The notes: generated by a model from the sequence alone, not told the origin. A DNA stretch of 64,000 bases from Phytopythium helicoides (GCA_024867545.1 JANFNE010000004.1:992001-1056000), one strand, 5' to 3'; counted from the first letter of the stretch, positions 53,131 to 64,000 are shown. Translations and numbers: made by a program.

Positions 53131-53439
53131 CACGTTGAGTATGCTCATCGATTACGTCAACTCGTGGGTACGAGATTGTGGGTACAAGATGGGATCCACG
53201 TGGCGCCCTCTGATTGGCTGCCGTGAATCAGTATCCAGGAAAAGATCAAGTAGAGTGAACCCAGTAAAGGACAGGCAGGCTTAGAGGTAGCAAGTAGTTG
53301 CGAACTAAGGACCTCAATCAAATCACTTTCGAATCTTCCTTCTACCCCTCAAGTGGTCTTCGCTCCGGTCTTCTGTCCAAGTGAAGAACTCCCTCCGCTC
53401 CGTCCAAGCTTCGTGTCCAAGACCTCACTACCTCCAACA
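53131..53439 (+). repeat. Copia element E1: 5' LTR, lacking its first 58 bp
   Basis: Matches nucleotides 59-367 of the LTRs of elements E2 and E3 and ends CCTCCAACA. The missing start is found inverted at 52936-52992. The following GGTTATGAGCCC is shared by all three copies and is the likely primer-binding region, but I could not match it to a particular tRNA. Confidence 0.9.
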
Positions 53440-53443
53440 GGTT

Positions 53444-56266
53444 ATGAGCCCAAGCACCATGTCCTCTGCGCAAGACGCCTCGACCAAGGTCTCCATCGAC
53501 AAGTTCAACGGAGACAACTACGCGACTTGGAGCCGCTACATGCGTGGCGTGTTCCTGACCAAGTCGACGTGGCATGTCGTGAACCGCGAGACGACTCCCA
53601 GCTTCACGGATCCGCGGGCCAAGGACGACTACGTCAAGGCAAGCAGCATCGCGTTCGGCTTGATGCTGCTCCACATGGACGCGGACTACCATCACGTGGT
53701 CGACGACTGTGAGGAAGCCTGGGTGGCGTGGGAGCGCTTGAAGACCCTCTACGGTGGATCGCAGAAGGCTGGTCGCATCTACTTGAAGCGACAGCTCTTC
53801 AGCATGGAGATGGCGGAAGGCGGCAATGTGTTGCATCATTGCAATGAAGTCCTCAACATCAGCGCCAAGCTCAGCAGCATCGGCGCCAAGATGGAGGACG
53901 AAGATGTGGCGATCTGCTTGCTACGCAGTCTCCCCAAGAGCTACGAGAACGTCGTGCTCAACTTGGAGATGAGCAACGCAGAGCTGCGGACGCGAGACGT
54001 TGTGAAGGTGCTCACGAATGAGCATATCAAGCGGCAAGGCGAGAAGACTCCGGCGATGAAGACTGAAGACGCGACCAAGGCGTTCAGTGTCGACCGAGAG
54101 CCTCGCCAGTGCACTTACTGCGGCAAGATGGGGCATTTGGTTGACAAGTGCTGGACCAAGCAGAAGGACGAGAACCGAGGAGGTCCGAGACGCGGCGGCA
54201 ATGGCCGTGGACGCGGGGCCAACAGCGCTCAATGGAGGAACGACGACTACGACTACGACAACCAGCGAGTTGCGTTTGCGGTTTCCCTCGAGTGTGGAGT
54301 TTCGACGGGCGAGAAGATGCCCGGGATGTGGGCGGTCGACAGCGGCGCAACGCACCACATCTGCAACGACAAGACCAAGTTCGCCAGCCTGATTGAGCGA
54401 GACGACGGCGAACTATCGGTGGCCAACGGCAACAAGGCGGCTATCAAGGGTGTGGGAAGCATCTTCGAGCGAGTGCTTCTGCCCAACGGTGAAGAGCGCG
54501 AGATCGAGATCAAGGACGCGCTGTATGTCCCCGACATGAGCAAGAATCTTCTATCGGTGCCGCAAATCAACAAGAGTGGCCAGTTCCAAGTGATCTTTGA
54601 CGGCACCAAGATGCACGTTGCGCGCAAGGCTTCGAAGCAAGTGGTGGCGACGGCAGACCTCGTTGACGGACTCTACTGGCTTCGCACGCCTCAACGATCG
54701 GCTAACGCGGCAACCAGTGGAAGAGCTGTTGGTCTGCACGCGCGTATGGGTCACGCTCCAGTCGAGGTGCTTCGCAAGATGGTCGACAACGGAATGATCA
54801 AGGACGCGAATCTACCCTCCAGCTCGAGTGGACCAAGCGTGTGCCGCGGCTGTCAACAAGGAAAGATGGTCCAAAGGCCATTTCCACGCAACCGTGACAA
54901 GCGCCACTACGACACGTTCGAGTTGCTCCACTTCGACATCTGCGGACCCATGGAAGAAGACTCTCTGGGTGGAAGCAAGTATCTGCTGCTGATCGTCGAC
55001 GAAGCCAGCGGATGCATGAAGGGATTCTGTCTGCGTGCCAAGTCGGAAAGCGAAGACTGCATCAAGACGTACATCACCAAGGTCCAGAACCAGTTCGGCA
55101 AGAAGGTCAAGTTCGTGCGTCATGATGGAGCGCGTGAGTTTGCCACCAACTCGCTCAAGGTGTTCTACGAAGACGAAGGCATCGAGCAGCAAACGACGGT
55201 TCCCTACGCGCACCAGACCAACGGCACAGCAGAGCGAGCCATCCGGACAATCGTCACGATCGGCCGCAGCATGCTTCACCACGCCAAGATGGACAAGATC
55301 TTCTGGGCTGAGGCAGCAATGACAGCCATCTACGTCAAGAATCGTCTACCGTCTCCCAAGTTCCAGCACAAGACTCCGTTCGAGATTCTGTACAAGTCCA
55401 AGCCAAGTGTGAAGCACATGCGTGTGTTTGGCTGTCGCGCTTACGTGCTGACTCCGAAAGAGAAGCGGCTCAAGTGGGACCCGAAGTCTCGTGCTGGGTT
55501 GTTCGTCGGATATGAGGAAGCGTCAAAGGCCTATCGGGTTTATGACATCGAGGCGGGGCAGGTGGTTATCACTCGCGATGTCACCTTCGACGAATCGACA
55601 TTCGGCTTCTCCTCAGCGACCTCCGATGAAGACGTGGATGATCTCGCCTTCGACTCTCTCGAAATTGCTGAAGATGGACCAGGACAAACGGACTACACGC
55701 AGGCGGGGAAGCGCAAGAGCCGATCGGCGACTGAAGATTCCAACGGGACAATGCGCCAATGGGTATTCAAGATCAAGCGAAAGGCCGACGGATCCATCGA
55801 GAAGTACAAGGCACGCCTCGTGGCCAAGGGTTTCAAGCAGAAGTACGGCATCGACTACACGGAAACGTTCTCGCTCGTTGCCAAGTACGCGACGCTGCGC
55901 ATCGTGATCGCGCTCATCGTCTTCTTCGGTTGGCAACTCGATCAACTGGACGTGGTGACGGCATTCTTATACGGCGTGATGAAGGAGGTCGTGTACTGTG
56001 TGGTTCCTGAAGGCGTCGAGTTGGACGGCGGCTTTGACTGCCTTGAGCTGGTGAAGGCGATCTACGGCCTCAAGCAAGCTTCGCGTGTGTGGAACGAGAC
56101 CTTCGACGAGTTTGTGTGCTCCATCGGCTTCCAAGTCTCTGCGTTCGACCCGTGTCTCTACATCAAGATCGTCAATGATCACTGCGTGCTCATCTTGGTC
56201 TACATCGACGATGTTCTAGTGACGGGAAGCTCGATTGAGCTGATTGCACGCATGCCGTCGCGATAA
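53444..56266 (+). pseudogene. Copia element E1 gag-pol, internally deleted and 3'-truncated
   Basis: One open frame of 940 codons. Order: gag; zinc knuckle ([14 protein letters not shown]); protease with DSGATHHIC; integrase zinc-binding HH-CC (HARMGHAP...CRGCQQGKM) and core ([20 protein letters not shown]); then reverse transcriptase with [11 protein letters not shown]. This protease-integrase-RT order defines Ty1/copia. Compared with E2, about 310 bp are deleted in frame after 55735, removing the start of the RT domain. The sequence diverges after about 56250, so RNase H and the 3' LTR are missing. Confidence 0.9.
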
Positions 56267-56915
56267 TGGCATCCTACAAAAGTCAGAGAATGAATCTTAA
56301 CCAATCGAGTTGCTGTCTGCTCAGGTAGAATCGAGTCGGAGCCTCTCGTTGTCCATCTAAAAATACTATTCTGGAAACGACTGCGTCCCTGCGCGCACGG
56401 TACAACACACTTAAGGTAACGCACTTCAAGCAAAACCACTGGACAATATTTTCAGTATACTACTTTATGTTTACTGTCTTGCGGAGCCGAAGGCGACGCC
56501 CCGAGCGAAGCGCGGAGCACGCACGAGCGCAGCGAGTGCTCACCGCACGACTCTCTTTGGCTCAACCATTCCAACCGCCCGCGAAGCGGGCGGCAAACAT
56601 CTAGTTGTATACTGATTCCAGTGGTGTACGGTTATCGTCATCTGATCCGCTGTTGAGTAGCAGAGTTTTCTATTACGGTACAATCAATTGTCAAGTATAC
56701 GTGTTTTACGAGGATGTAGTACTCCAGAGCGCGCAAAACTAACAAGCCAGGTTTAGTATTTAATTGACTTCGTCAAGTTGGACTAATCTACCCACCTTGA
56801 TCCATTCTTTTTCCGCTCGGGCAGCAAAAGAAGGTCATGTACGTTGCACGTAAAACAAAATTTGTGTGTACAGCTTCTCAATCACTTCTAAGCTAACTAG
56901 TTAACTATTCATGTA
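56267..56915. other. Non-coding stretch after the truncated E1
   Basis: No gene. It contains a block rich in GCGAAGCG/GAGCGCAGCGAG words (56480-56550) and a Helitron-like end, listed separately. Confidence 0.5.
56575..56604 (+). mobile_element. Helitron-like 3' terminus
   Basis: A perfect 8-bp hairpin (CCGCCCGC-GAA-GCGGGCGG, 56575-56593), seven bases, then CTAG (56601-56604) followed by T. This is the canonical Helitron 3' end with insertion before T. No helicase gene is seen, so the element is non-autonomous or truncated. Confidence 0.55.
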
Positions 56916-57299
56916 ATGAGTGACGGGTCCGACGTGACATGGTAGTGCTGGTCGTCAATGGACCTACCAACGCTACGGGCGCGCGCGGACAGATCGCGCG
57001 CGCCGCTACGAAGCAGTAGAAACGAGATTGGGCGACGTCCATGAGTGACGAGTCCGACGTGACATGGTAGTGCTGGTCGTCAATGGATCTACCAACGCTA
57101 CGGGCGCGCGCGGACAGATCGCGCGCGCCGCTACGAAGCAGTAGAAATGAGATTGGGCGACGTCCATGAGTGACGAGTCCGACGTGACATGGTAGTGCTG
57201 GTCGTCAATGGATCTACCAACGCTACGGGCGCGCGCGGACAGATCGCGCGCGCCGCTACGAAGCAGTAGAAATGAGATTGGGCGACGTCCATGAGTGAC
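56916..57299. repeat. 125-bp tandem repeat, left block
   Basis: Units start at 56916, 57041 and 57166, and a 9-bp start at 57291 is interrupted by element E2. Each unit contains a 9-bp GC-only hairpin (GGCGCGCGC, 9-nt loop, GCGCGCGCC). The array resumes at 62079 in the exact phase expected after a 5-bp target duplication. Confidence 0.95.
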
Positions 57300-57666
57300 T
57301 GTTGAGGGCAGCCGGTTTGACCTGGACCGACTAGCCCGAGGCAGTCCAATGCGATCCCACCTTGATTACGCTCATCGATTACGTCAACTCGTGGGTACGA
57401 GATTGTGGGTACAAGATGGGATCCACGTGGCGCCCTCTGATTGGCTGCCGTGAATCAGTATCCAGGAAAAGATCAAGTCGAGTGAACCCAGTAAAGGACA
57501 GGCAGGCTTAGAGGTAGCAAGTAGTTGCAAACTAAGGACCTCAATCAAATCACTTTCGAATCTTCCTTCTACCCCTCAAGTGGTCTTCGCTCCGGTCTTC
57601 TGTCCAAGTGAAGAACTCCCTCCGCTCTGCCCAAGCTTCGTGTCCAAGACCTCACTACCTCCAACA
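57300..57666 (+). repeat. E2 5' LTR
   Basis: 367 bp, starting TGTTGAGGGCAGCC and ending CCTCCAACA. In its first 80 bp it is closer to the E3 5' LTR than to the 3' LTR of its own element. Confidence 0.93.
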
Positions 57667-57670
57667 GGTT

Positions 57671-60600
57671 ATGAGCCCAAGCACCATGTCCTCTGCGCAA
57701 GACGCCTCGACCAAGGTTTCCATCGACAAGTTCAACGGAGACAACTACGCGACTTGGAGCCGCTACATGCGTGGCGTGTTCCTGACCAAGTCGACGTGGC
57801 ATGTCGTGAACCGCGAGACGACTCCCAGCTTCACGGATCCGCGGGCCAAGGACGACTACGTCAAGGCAAGCAGCATCGCGTTCGGCTTGATGCTGCTCCA
57901 CATGGACGCGGACTACCATCACGTGGTCGACGACTGTGAGGAAGCCTGGGTGGCGTGGGAGCGCTTGAAGACCCTCTACGGTGGATCGCAGAAGGCTGGT
58001 CGCATCTACTTGAAGCGACAGCTCTTCAGCATGGAGATGGCGGAAGGCGGCAATGTGTTGCATCATTGCAATGAGGTCCTCAACATCAGCGCCAAGCTCA
58101 GCAGCATCGGCGCCAAGATGGAGGACGAAGATGTGGCGATCTGCTTGTTGCGCAGTCTCCCCAAGAGCTTCGAGAACGTCGTGCTCAACTTGGAGATGAG
58201 CAACGCAGAGCTGCGGACGCGAGACGTTGTGAAGGTGCTCACGAATGAGCATATCAAGCGGCAAGGCGAGAAGACTCCGGCGATGAAGACTGAAGACGCG
58301 ACCAAGGCGTTCAGTGTCGACCGAGAGCCTCGCCAGTGCACTTACTGCGGCAAGATGGGGCATTTGGTTGACAAGTGCTGGACCAAGCAGAAGGACGAGA
58401 ACCGAGGAGGTCCGAGACGCGGCGGCAATGGCCGTGGACGCGGGGCCAACAGCGCTCAATGGAGGAACGACGACTACGACTACGACAACCAGCGAGTTGC
58501 GTTTGCGGTTTCCCTCGAGTGCGGAGTTTCGACGGGCGTGAAGATGCCCGGGATGTGGGCGGTCGACAGCGGCGCAACGCACCACATCTGCAATGAAAAG
58601 ACCAAGTTTGCCAGCCTGATTGAGCGAGACGACGGCGAACTTTCGGTGGCCAACGGCAACAAGGCGGCTATGAAGGGTGTGGGAAGCATCTTCGAGCGAG
58701 TGCTTCTGCCCAACGGTGAAGGGCGCGAAATCCAGATCAAGGACGCGCTATATGTCCCCGACATGAGCAAGAATCTTCTATCGGTGCCGCAAATCAACAA
58801 GAGTGGCCAGTTCCAAGTGATTTTTGACGGCACCAAGATGCATGTTGCGCGCAAGGCTTCAAAGCAAGTGGTGTCGACGACAGACCTCGTTGACGGACTC
58901 TACTGGCTTCGCACGCCTCAACGATCGGCTAACGCGGCAACCAGCGGAAGGGCTGTTGATCTGCACGCGCGTATGGGTCACGCTCCAGTCGAGGTGCTTC
59001 GCAAGATGGTCGACAACGACATGATCAAGGACGCGAAGCTACCCTCGAGCTCGAGTGGACCAAGCGTGTGCCGCGGCTGTCAACAAGGAAAGATGGTCTA
59101 GAGGCCGTTTCCAAGCAACCGTGACAAGCGCCACTACGACACGTTCGAGTTGCTCCACTTCGACATCTGCGGACCCATGGAAGAAGACTCTCTGGGTGGA
59201 AGCAAGTATCTGCTGCTGATCGTCGACGAAGCCAGCGGATGCATGAAGGGATTCTGTCTGCGTGCCAAGTCGGAAAGCGAGGACTGCATCAAGACGTACA
59301 TCACCAAGGTCCAGAACCAGTTCGGCAAGAAGGTCAAGTTCGTGCGTCATGATGGAGCGCGTGAGTTTGCGACCAACTCGCTCAAGGTGTTCTACGAAGA
59401 CGAAGGCATCGAGCAGCAAACGACGGTTCCCTACGCGCACCAGACCAACGGCACAGGCAGAGCGAGCCATCCGGACAATCGTCACGATCGGCCGCAGCAT
59501 GCTTCACCACGCCAAGATGGACAAGATCTTCTGGGCTGAGGCAGCGATGACAGCCATCTACGTCAAGAATCGTCTACCGTCTCCCAAGTTCCAGCACAAG
59601 ACTCCGTTCGAGATTCTGTACAAGTCCAAGCCAAGTGTGAAGCACATGCGTGTGTTCGGTTGTCGCGCTTACGTGCTGACTCCGAAAGAGAAGCGACTCA
59701 AGTGGGACCCGAAGTCTCGTGCTGGGTTGTTCGTCGGATACGAGGAAGCGTCAAAGGCCTATCGGGTTTATGACATCGAGGCGGGGCAGGTGGTTATCAC
59801 TCGCGATGTCACCTTCGACGAATCGACTTTCGGCTTCTCGTCAGCGGCTTCCGATGAAGACGTGGATGATCTCGCCTTCGACTCTCTCGAAATTGCTGAA
59901 GATAGACCAGGACAAACCGATCACACGCAGGCGGGGAAGCGCAAGAGCCGATCGGCGACTGAAGATGACACTGCTGGAAGATCGTGGGCTGTTCGACACC
60001 GAGTTGGATTGGAAGAAGCAAGTGCGCCGCGCAACTCTCCCTCGCGCCAAGAAGATGAAGAAGAAAAATCTGGCGGCCAACACGACGGCTCGGATCCCTC
60101 GACTTCTCCTGTGTTTTGGCGAGCAAGCGCCAACGCTGTTGAAGCCTCCGACCTCTCCGAGCCAACTACATTCGAGGAAGCGGTGAACGGTCCGGATCAA
60201 GCTCACTGGCGCAAAGCGATTCGCGCGGAGCTGGAATCGATGCGACTTCGAGGCGTGTTTCGTGCGGCCAAGCTTCCAACGGGACAACGCGCCATCGGCA
60301 CCAAGTGGGTTTTCAAGATCAAGCGAAAGGCTGACGGATCCATCGAGAAGTACAAGGCACGCCTCGTGGCCAAGGGATTCAAGCAGAAGTACGGCATCGA
60401 CTACACGGAAACGTTCTCGCCCGTGGTCAAGTACGCGACGCTGCGCATCGTGATCGCGCTCATCGTCTTCTTCGGTTGGCAACTCGATCAACTGGACGTG
60501 GTGACGGCATTCTTATACGGCGTGATGAAGGAGGTCGTGTACTGTGTGGTTCCTGAAGGCGTCGAGTTGGACAGTGGCTTCGACTGCCTTGAGCTGGTGA

Positions 60601-61704
60601 AGGCGATCTACGGCCTCAAGCAAGCTTCGCGTGTGTGGAACGAGACCTTCGACGAGTTCGTGTGCTCCATCGGCTTCCAAGTGTCAGCGTTCGACCCGTG
60701 TCTCTACATCAAGATCGTCAACGACCACTGCGTGCTCATCTTGGTCTACGTCGACGATGTTCTGGTGACGGGAAGCTCGATCGAGCTGATTGCACGCACC
60801 AAGTATGACCTGAAGATGCGCTTCGAGATGACCGACAGCGGCAAGTGTGCGTTCGTGCTCGGCATCGAGTTGGTCTATGAACCCGATGGAAGTATCACAC
60901 TGTGCCAGCGACGCTACATCAACGACATCCTCACGCGTTTCAACATGCTCCAGTGCAAGGCTGTGGTGAGTCCGGTCGACATGAGTTCGCGTCTAGTTCC
61001 AAGCGACGCATCTACCAAGGTGAACGCTCCGTTTCGGGAAGCGGTCGGCGCCTTGATGCATCTGATGACGGCAACTCGACCGGACATCGCGTATGCCGTG
61101 AGCTACGCGCTTCATGGAGAACCCGCAAGAAGAGCACTGGGTTGCGGTCAAGCGTATCTTTCGCTACTTGCAAGGCACCAAGGACCACGGAATCTGCTTC
61201 AAGCCCAGCAACTTCATCGACTTTCGCGGCTACTCCGACGCCGACTGGGCTGGTGACCTCGCTGATCGCAAGTCGACGTCCGGCTACACCTTCATGTTGA
61301 TGGGCGCGCCGGTCAGTTGGGGAAGCAAGAAGCAGTCAAGTGTCTCTCTGTCGACAAGGGAAGCGGAGTACATCGCGCTCAGCCTGGCTATCCAAGAAGG
61401 CAAGTGGATTCATCGCGTGGTCTGTGAGATCCTTGCGGCGGCGAACACATCGGGACCAGAGCTCATGATCCGCGAAGACAACCAGTCGTGCATCAAGATG
61501 ACCAAGAACCCAGTCAACCACGGTCGCGCCAAGCACATCGACATCAAGTACCATCACATCCGCGACGAAGTCAAGCGTGGTGAAGTCAAGCTCGAGTACT
61601 GCGAGAATGCGTCGATGTTGACCGACATCATGACCAAGGCGCTCCCGGGACATCGCCACACGAAACTCACGGCGGCTCTCGGCATCCATGGGACTTCGCA
61701 TTGA
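57671..61704 (+). pseudogene. Copia element E2 gag-pol, three lesions
   Basis: Domain order is gag, zinc knuckle, protease (DSGATHHIC), integrase, reverse transcriptase ([11 protein letters not shown]) and RNase H (DADWAGDLADRKSTSG, REAEYIALS). Lesions: a TAG at 59099-59101 in the integrase zinc-binding region where E1 has a Gln codon; one extra G near 59456 in the integrase core; and a frame change near 61110 at the RT/RNase H junction. The frame ends at TGA 61702-61704, just before the polypurine stretch. Confidence 0.93.
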
Positions 61705-61711
61705 GGGGGCG

Positions 61712-62078
61712 TGTTGAGGGTAGTCGGTTTGACCTGGACCGACTAGCCCGAGGTAGTCGAATGCGATCCCACGTTGATTACGCTCATCGGTTACGTCAAC
61801 TCGTGGGTACGAGATTGTGGGTACAAGATGGGATCCACGTGGCGCCCTCTGATTGGCTGCCGTGAATCAGTATCCAGGAAAAGATCAAGTAGAGTGAACC
61901 CAGTAGGGGACAGGTGGGCTTAGAGGTAGCAAGTAGTTGCGAACTAAGGACCTCAATCGAATCACTTTCGAATCTTCCTTCTACCCCTCAAGTGGTCTTC
62001 GCTCCGGTCTTTTGTCCAAGTGAAGAACTCCCTCCGCTCTGCCCAAGCTTCGTGTCCAAGACCTCACTACCTCCAACA
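61712..62078 (+). repeat. E2 3' LTR
   Basis: 367 bp, starting TGTTGAGGGTAGTC. It is marked by GTAGGGGACAGGTGGG and other variants absent from both 5' LTRs in the window. It ends CCTCCAACA at 62078. Confidence 0.93.
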
Positions 62079-62333
62079 ATGACGAGTCCGACGTGACATG
62101 GTAGTGCTGGTCGTCAATGGATCTACCAACGCTACGGGCGCGCGCGGACAGATCGCGCGCGCCGCTACGAAGCAGTAGAAACGAGATTGGGCGACGTCCA
62201 TGAGTGACGAGTCCGACGTGACATGGTAGTGCTGGTCGTCAATGGATCTACCAACGCTACGGGCGCGCGCGGACAGATCGCGCGCGCCGCTACGAAGCAG
62301 TAGAAATGAGATTGGGCGACGTCCATGAGTGAC
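62079..62333. repeat. 125-bp tandem repeat, right block
   Basis: Two units continue the array after E2 (next starts at 62200 and 62325) and are interrupted at 62334 by element E3 at the same internal position at which E2 entered. Confidence 0.95.
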
Positions 62334-62700
62334 TGTTGAGGGCAGCCGGTTTGACCTGGACCGACTAGCCCGAGGCAGTCCAATGCGATCCCACCTTGAT
62401 TACGCTCATCGATTACGTCAACTCGTGGGTACGAGATTGTGGGTACAAGATGGGATCCACGTGGCGCCCTCTGATTGGCTGCCGTGAATCAGTATCCAGG
62501 AAAAGATCAAGTAGAGTGAACCCAGTAAAGGACAGGCAGGCTTAGAGGTAGCAAGTAGTTGCGAACTAAGGACCTCAATCGAATCACTTTCGAATCTTCC
62601 TTCTACCCCTCAAGTGGTCTTCGCTCCGGTCTTCTGTCCAAGTGAAGAACTCCCTCCGCTCCGCCCAAGCTTCGTGTCCAAGACCTCACTACCTCCAACA
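62334..62700 (+). repeat. E3 5' LTR
   Basis: 367 bp, TGTTGAGGGCAGCC...CCTCCAACA, nearly identical to the E2 5' LTR. Confidence 0.93.
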
Positions 62701-62704
62701 GGTT

Positions 62705-64000
62705 ATGAGCCCAAGCACCATGTCCTCTGCGCAAGACGCCTCGACCAAGGTCTCCATCGACAAGTTCAACGGAGACAACTACGCGACTTGGAGCCGCTAC
62801 ATGCGTGGCGTGTTCCTGACCAAGTCGACGTGGCATGTCGTGAACCGCGAGACGACTCCGAGCTTCACGGATCCGCGGGCCAAGGACGACTACGTCAAGG
62901 CAAGCAGCATCGCGTTCGGCCTGATGCTGCTCCACATGGACGCGGACTACCATCACGTGGTCGACGACTGTGAGGAAGCCTGGGTGGCGTGGGAGCGCTT
63001 GAAGACCCTCTACGGTGGATCGCAGAAGGCTGGCCGCATCTACTTGAAGCGACAGCTCTTCAGCATGGAGATGGCGGAAGGCGGCAATGTGTTGCATCAT
63101 TGCAATGAAGTCCTCAACATCAGCTCCAAGCTCAGCAGCATCAGCGCCAAGATGGAGGACGAAGATGTGGCGATCTGCTTGTTGCGCAGTCTCCCCAAGA
63201 GCTACGAGAACGTCGTGCTCAACTTGGAGATGAGCAACGCAGAGCTGCGGACGCGAGACGTTGTGAAGGTGCTCACGAATGAGCATATCAAGCGACAAGG
63301 CGAGAAGACTCCGGCGATGAAGACTGAAGACGCGACCAAGGCGTTCTGTATTGACCGGGAGCCTCGCCAGTGCACTTACTGCGGTAAGATGGGGCATTTG
63401 GTTGACAAGTGCTGGACCAAGCAGAAGGACGAGAACCGAGGAGGTCCGAGACGCGGCGGCAATGGCCGTGGACGCGGGGCCAACAGCGCTCAATGGAGGA
63501 ACGACGACTACGACTACGACAACCAGCGAGTTGCGTTTGTGGTTTCCCTGGAGTGCGGAGTTTCGACGGGTGAGAAGATGCCCGGGATGTGGGCGGTCGA
63601 CAACGGCGCAACGCACCACATCTGCAACGACAAGACCAAGTTCGCCAGCCTGATTGAGCGAGATGACGGCGAACTATTGGTGGCCAACGGCAACAAAGCG
63701 GCTTTCAAGGGTGTGGGAAGCATCTTCGAACGAGTGCTTCTGCTCTACGGTGAAAAGTGCGAAATCCAGATCAAGGACGCGCTGTATGTTCCTGACATGA
63801 GCAAGAATCTTCTATCGGTGCCGCAAATCAACAAGAGTGGCCAGTTCCAAGTGATCTTTGACGGCACCAAGATGCTTGTTGCGCGCAAGGCTTCGAAGCA
63901 AGTGGTGGCGACGGCAGACCTCGTTGACGGACTCTGCTGGCTTCGCACGCCTCAACGATCGGCTAACGCGGCAACCAGTGGAAGAACGATTGATCTGCAC
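62705..64000 (+). CDS. Copia element E3 gag-pol, partial
   Basis: An open frame of 432 codons to the window edge covers gag, the zinc knuckle ([14 protein letters not shown]) and protease. The protease catalytic triplet reads D-N-G (63599-63607) instead of the D-S-G of E1 and E2, so the protease is probably impaired although the frame is intact. Several other private substitutions (for example [16 protein letters not shown]) suggest relaxed constraint. Confidence 0.88.
   Translation, partial: MSPSTMSSAQDASTKVSIDKFNGDNYATWSRYMRGVFLTKSTWHVVNRETTPSFTDPRAKDDYVKASSIAFGLMLLHMDADYHHVVDDCEEAWVAWERLKTLYGGSQKAGRIYLKRQLFSMEMAEGGNVLHHCNEVLNISSKLSSISAKMEDEDVAICLLRSLPKSYENVVLNLEMSNAELRTRDVVKVLTNEHIKRQGEKTPAMKTEDATKAFCIDREPRQCTYCGKMGHLVDKCWTKQKDENRGGPRRGGNGRGRGANSAQWRNDDYDYDNQRVAFVVSLECGVSTGEKMPGMWAVDNGATHHICNDKTKFASLIERDDGELLVANGNKAAFKGVGSIFERVLLLYGEKCEIQIKDALYVPDMSKNLLSVPQINKSGQFQVIFDGTKMLVARKASKQVVATADLVDGLCWLRTPQRSANAATSGRTIDLH

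Larger units (their letters stand above)
57300..62078 (+). mobile_element. Copia element E2, full length (4779 bp)
   Basis: It has LTRs at both ends (57300-57666 and 61712-62078, each 367 bp, TG...CA) and a 5-bp target duplication GTGAC (57295-57299) / ATGAC (62079-62083) with one change. A purine-rich stretch (GAGGGGGCG) precedes the 3' LTR. The coding region is broken at three places, so this copy is defective. The LTRs differ at more than ten positions, indicating an old or recombinant copy. Confidence 0.93.
62334..64000 (+). mobile_element. Copia element E3, 5' part (runs off the window)
   Basis: 5' LTR 62334-62700 (367 bp), then the same GGTTATGAGCCC leader and an open gag-pol frame to the window edge. 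The insertion point is GTGAC of the 125-bp repeat, as for E2. Confidence 0.93.

Noticed and set aside
57569..58585. 338-codon frame on - opposite E2 gag, also at 62603-63619
   Set aside because: Antisense of the copia gag gene; it recurs only because the element recurs.
44425..64000. tRNA genes or tRNA-like primer donors
   Set aside because: I saw no cloverleaf-like segment with A and B boxes; a tRNAscan run would decide.

Overview
The window is nuclear DNA of a spliced, compact eukaryote, most likely an oomycete (Phytophthora/Pythium-like). The reasons are: short introns (mostly 45-95 nt) with GTRNGT-type donors, often GTGCGT; gene spacing of 100-250 bp; a decayed ABC transporter of the PDR type that is abundant in oomycetes; flagellar genes (SPAG1-like dynein-assembly factor, axonemal-type protein, ESCRT-III CHMP1); and copia, Mutator-like, LINE and Helitron-like transposon debris. 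The organism call is inference; no marker RNA is present.

Layout. (1) 1-6259: nine full copies plus a stub of a 687-bp satellite with a nested 9-bp minisatellite; the array runs off the left edge. (2) 6260-9793: a degraded zone with a PDR/ABCG transporter pseudogene near 7.1-8.1 kb. (3) 9794-44424: a dense housekeeping block. In order: a conserved membrane-type protein; a SUMO-motif-rich nuclear protein; RNA polymerase III subunit RPC5; an ARM/HEAT-like protein; CHMP1; purine nucleoside phosphorylase; a WDR44-like WD40 protein; SPAG1-like TPR protein; exosome CSL4; RNase P/MRP POP5; mitochondrial ribosomal protein mL53; SRP14; ATAD5/Elg1 PCNA unloader; SS18/GIF-like co-activator; an mL59-like protein; a type II membrane protein with a LamG-like domain; ISCA1; an axonemal-type protein; NudC; two divergent VDAC porins; an EF-hand protein; exosome RRP40; and SmD1. 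Five head-to-head pairs share intergenic gaps of 138-236 bp, so shared promoters are likely. RNA metabolism and protein targeting genes are conspicuous (RPC5, CSL4, RRP40, POP5, SmD1, SRP14).

(4) 44425-64000: an AT-richer transposon island. It holds a dead LINE reverse transcriptase (about 46.0-47.0 kb), a complete Mutator-like element (47968-51729; 173-bp terminal inverted repeats, 9-bp target duplication), Helitron-like 3' ends, and three copies of one Ty1/copia family (E1 truncated, E2 full length but broken, E3 running off the right edge). E2 and E3 sit at the same position of a 125-bp tandem repeat.

Most striking observation: the Mutator-like element carries, besides its FAR1-type transposase, a second gene that reads as a 2-oxoglutarate/Fe(II) dioxygenase (HxD...H...R) followed by two zinc fingers, now broken by frameshifts and a stop that replaces a zinc-finger cysteine. 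I know of such dioxygenases in other transposons (TET/JBP with fungal KDZ elements), but not in this arrangement. Exon boundaries below were derived by hand from GT-AG sites, reading frame and family similarity remembered rather than searched.
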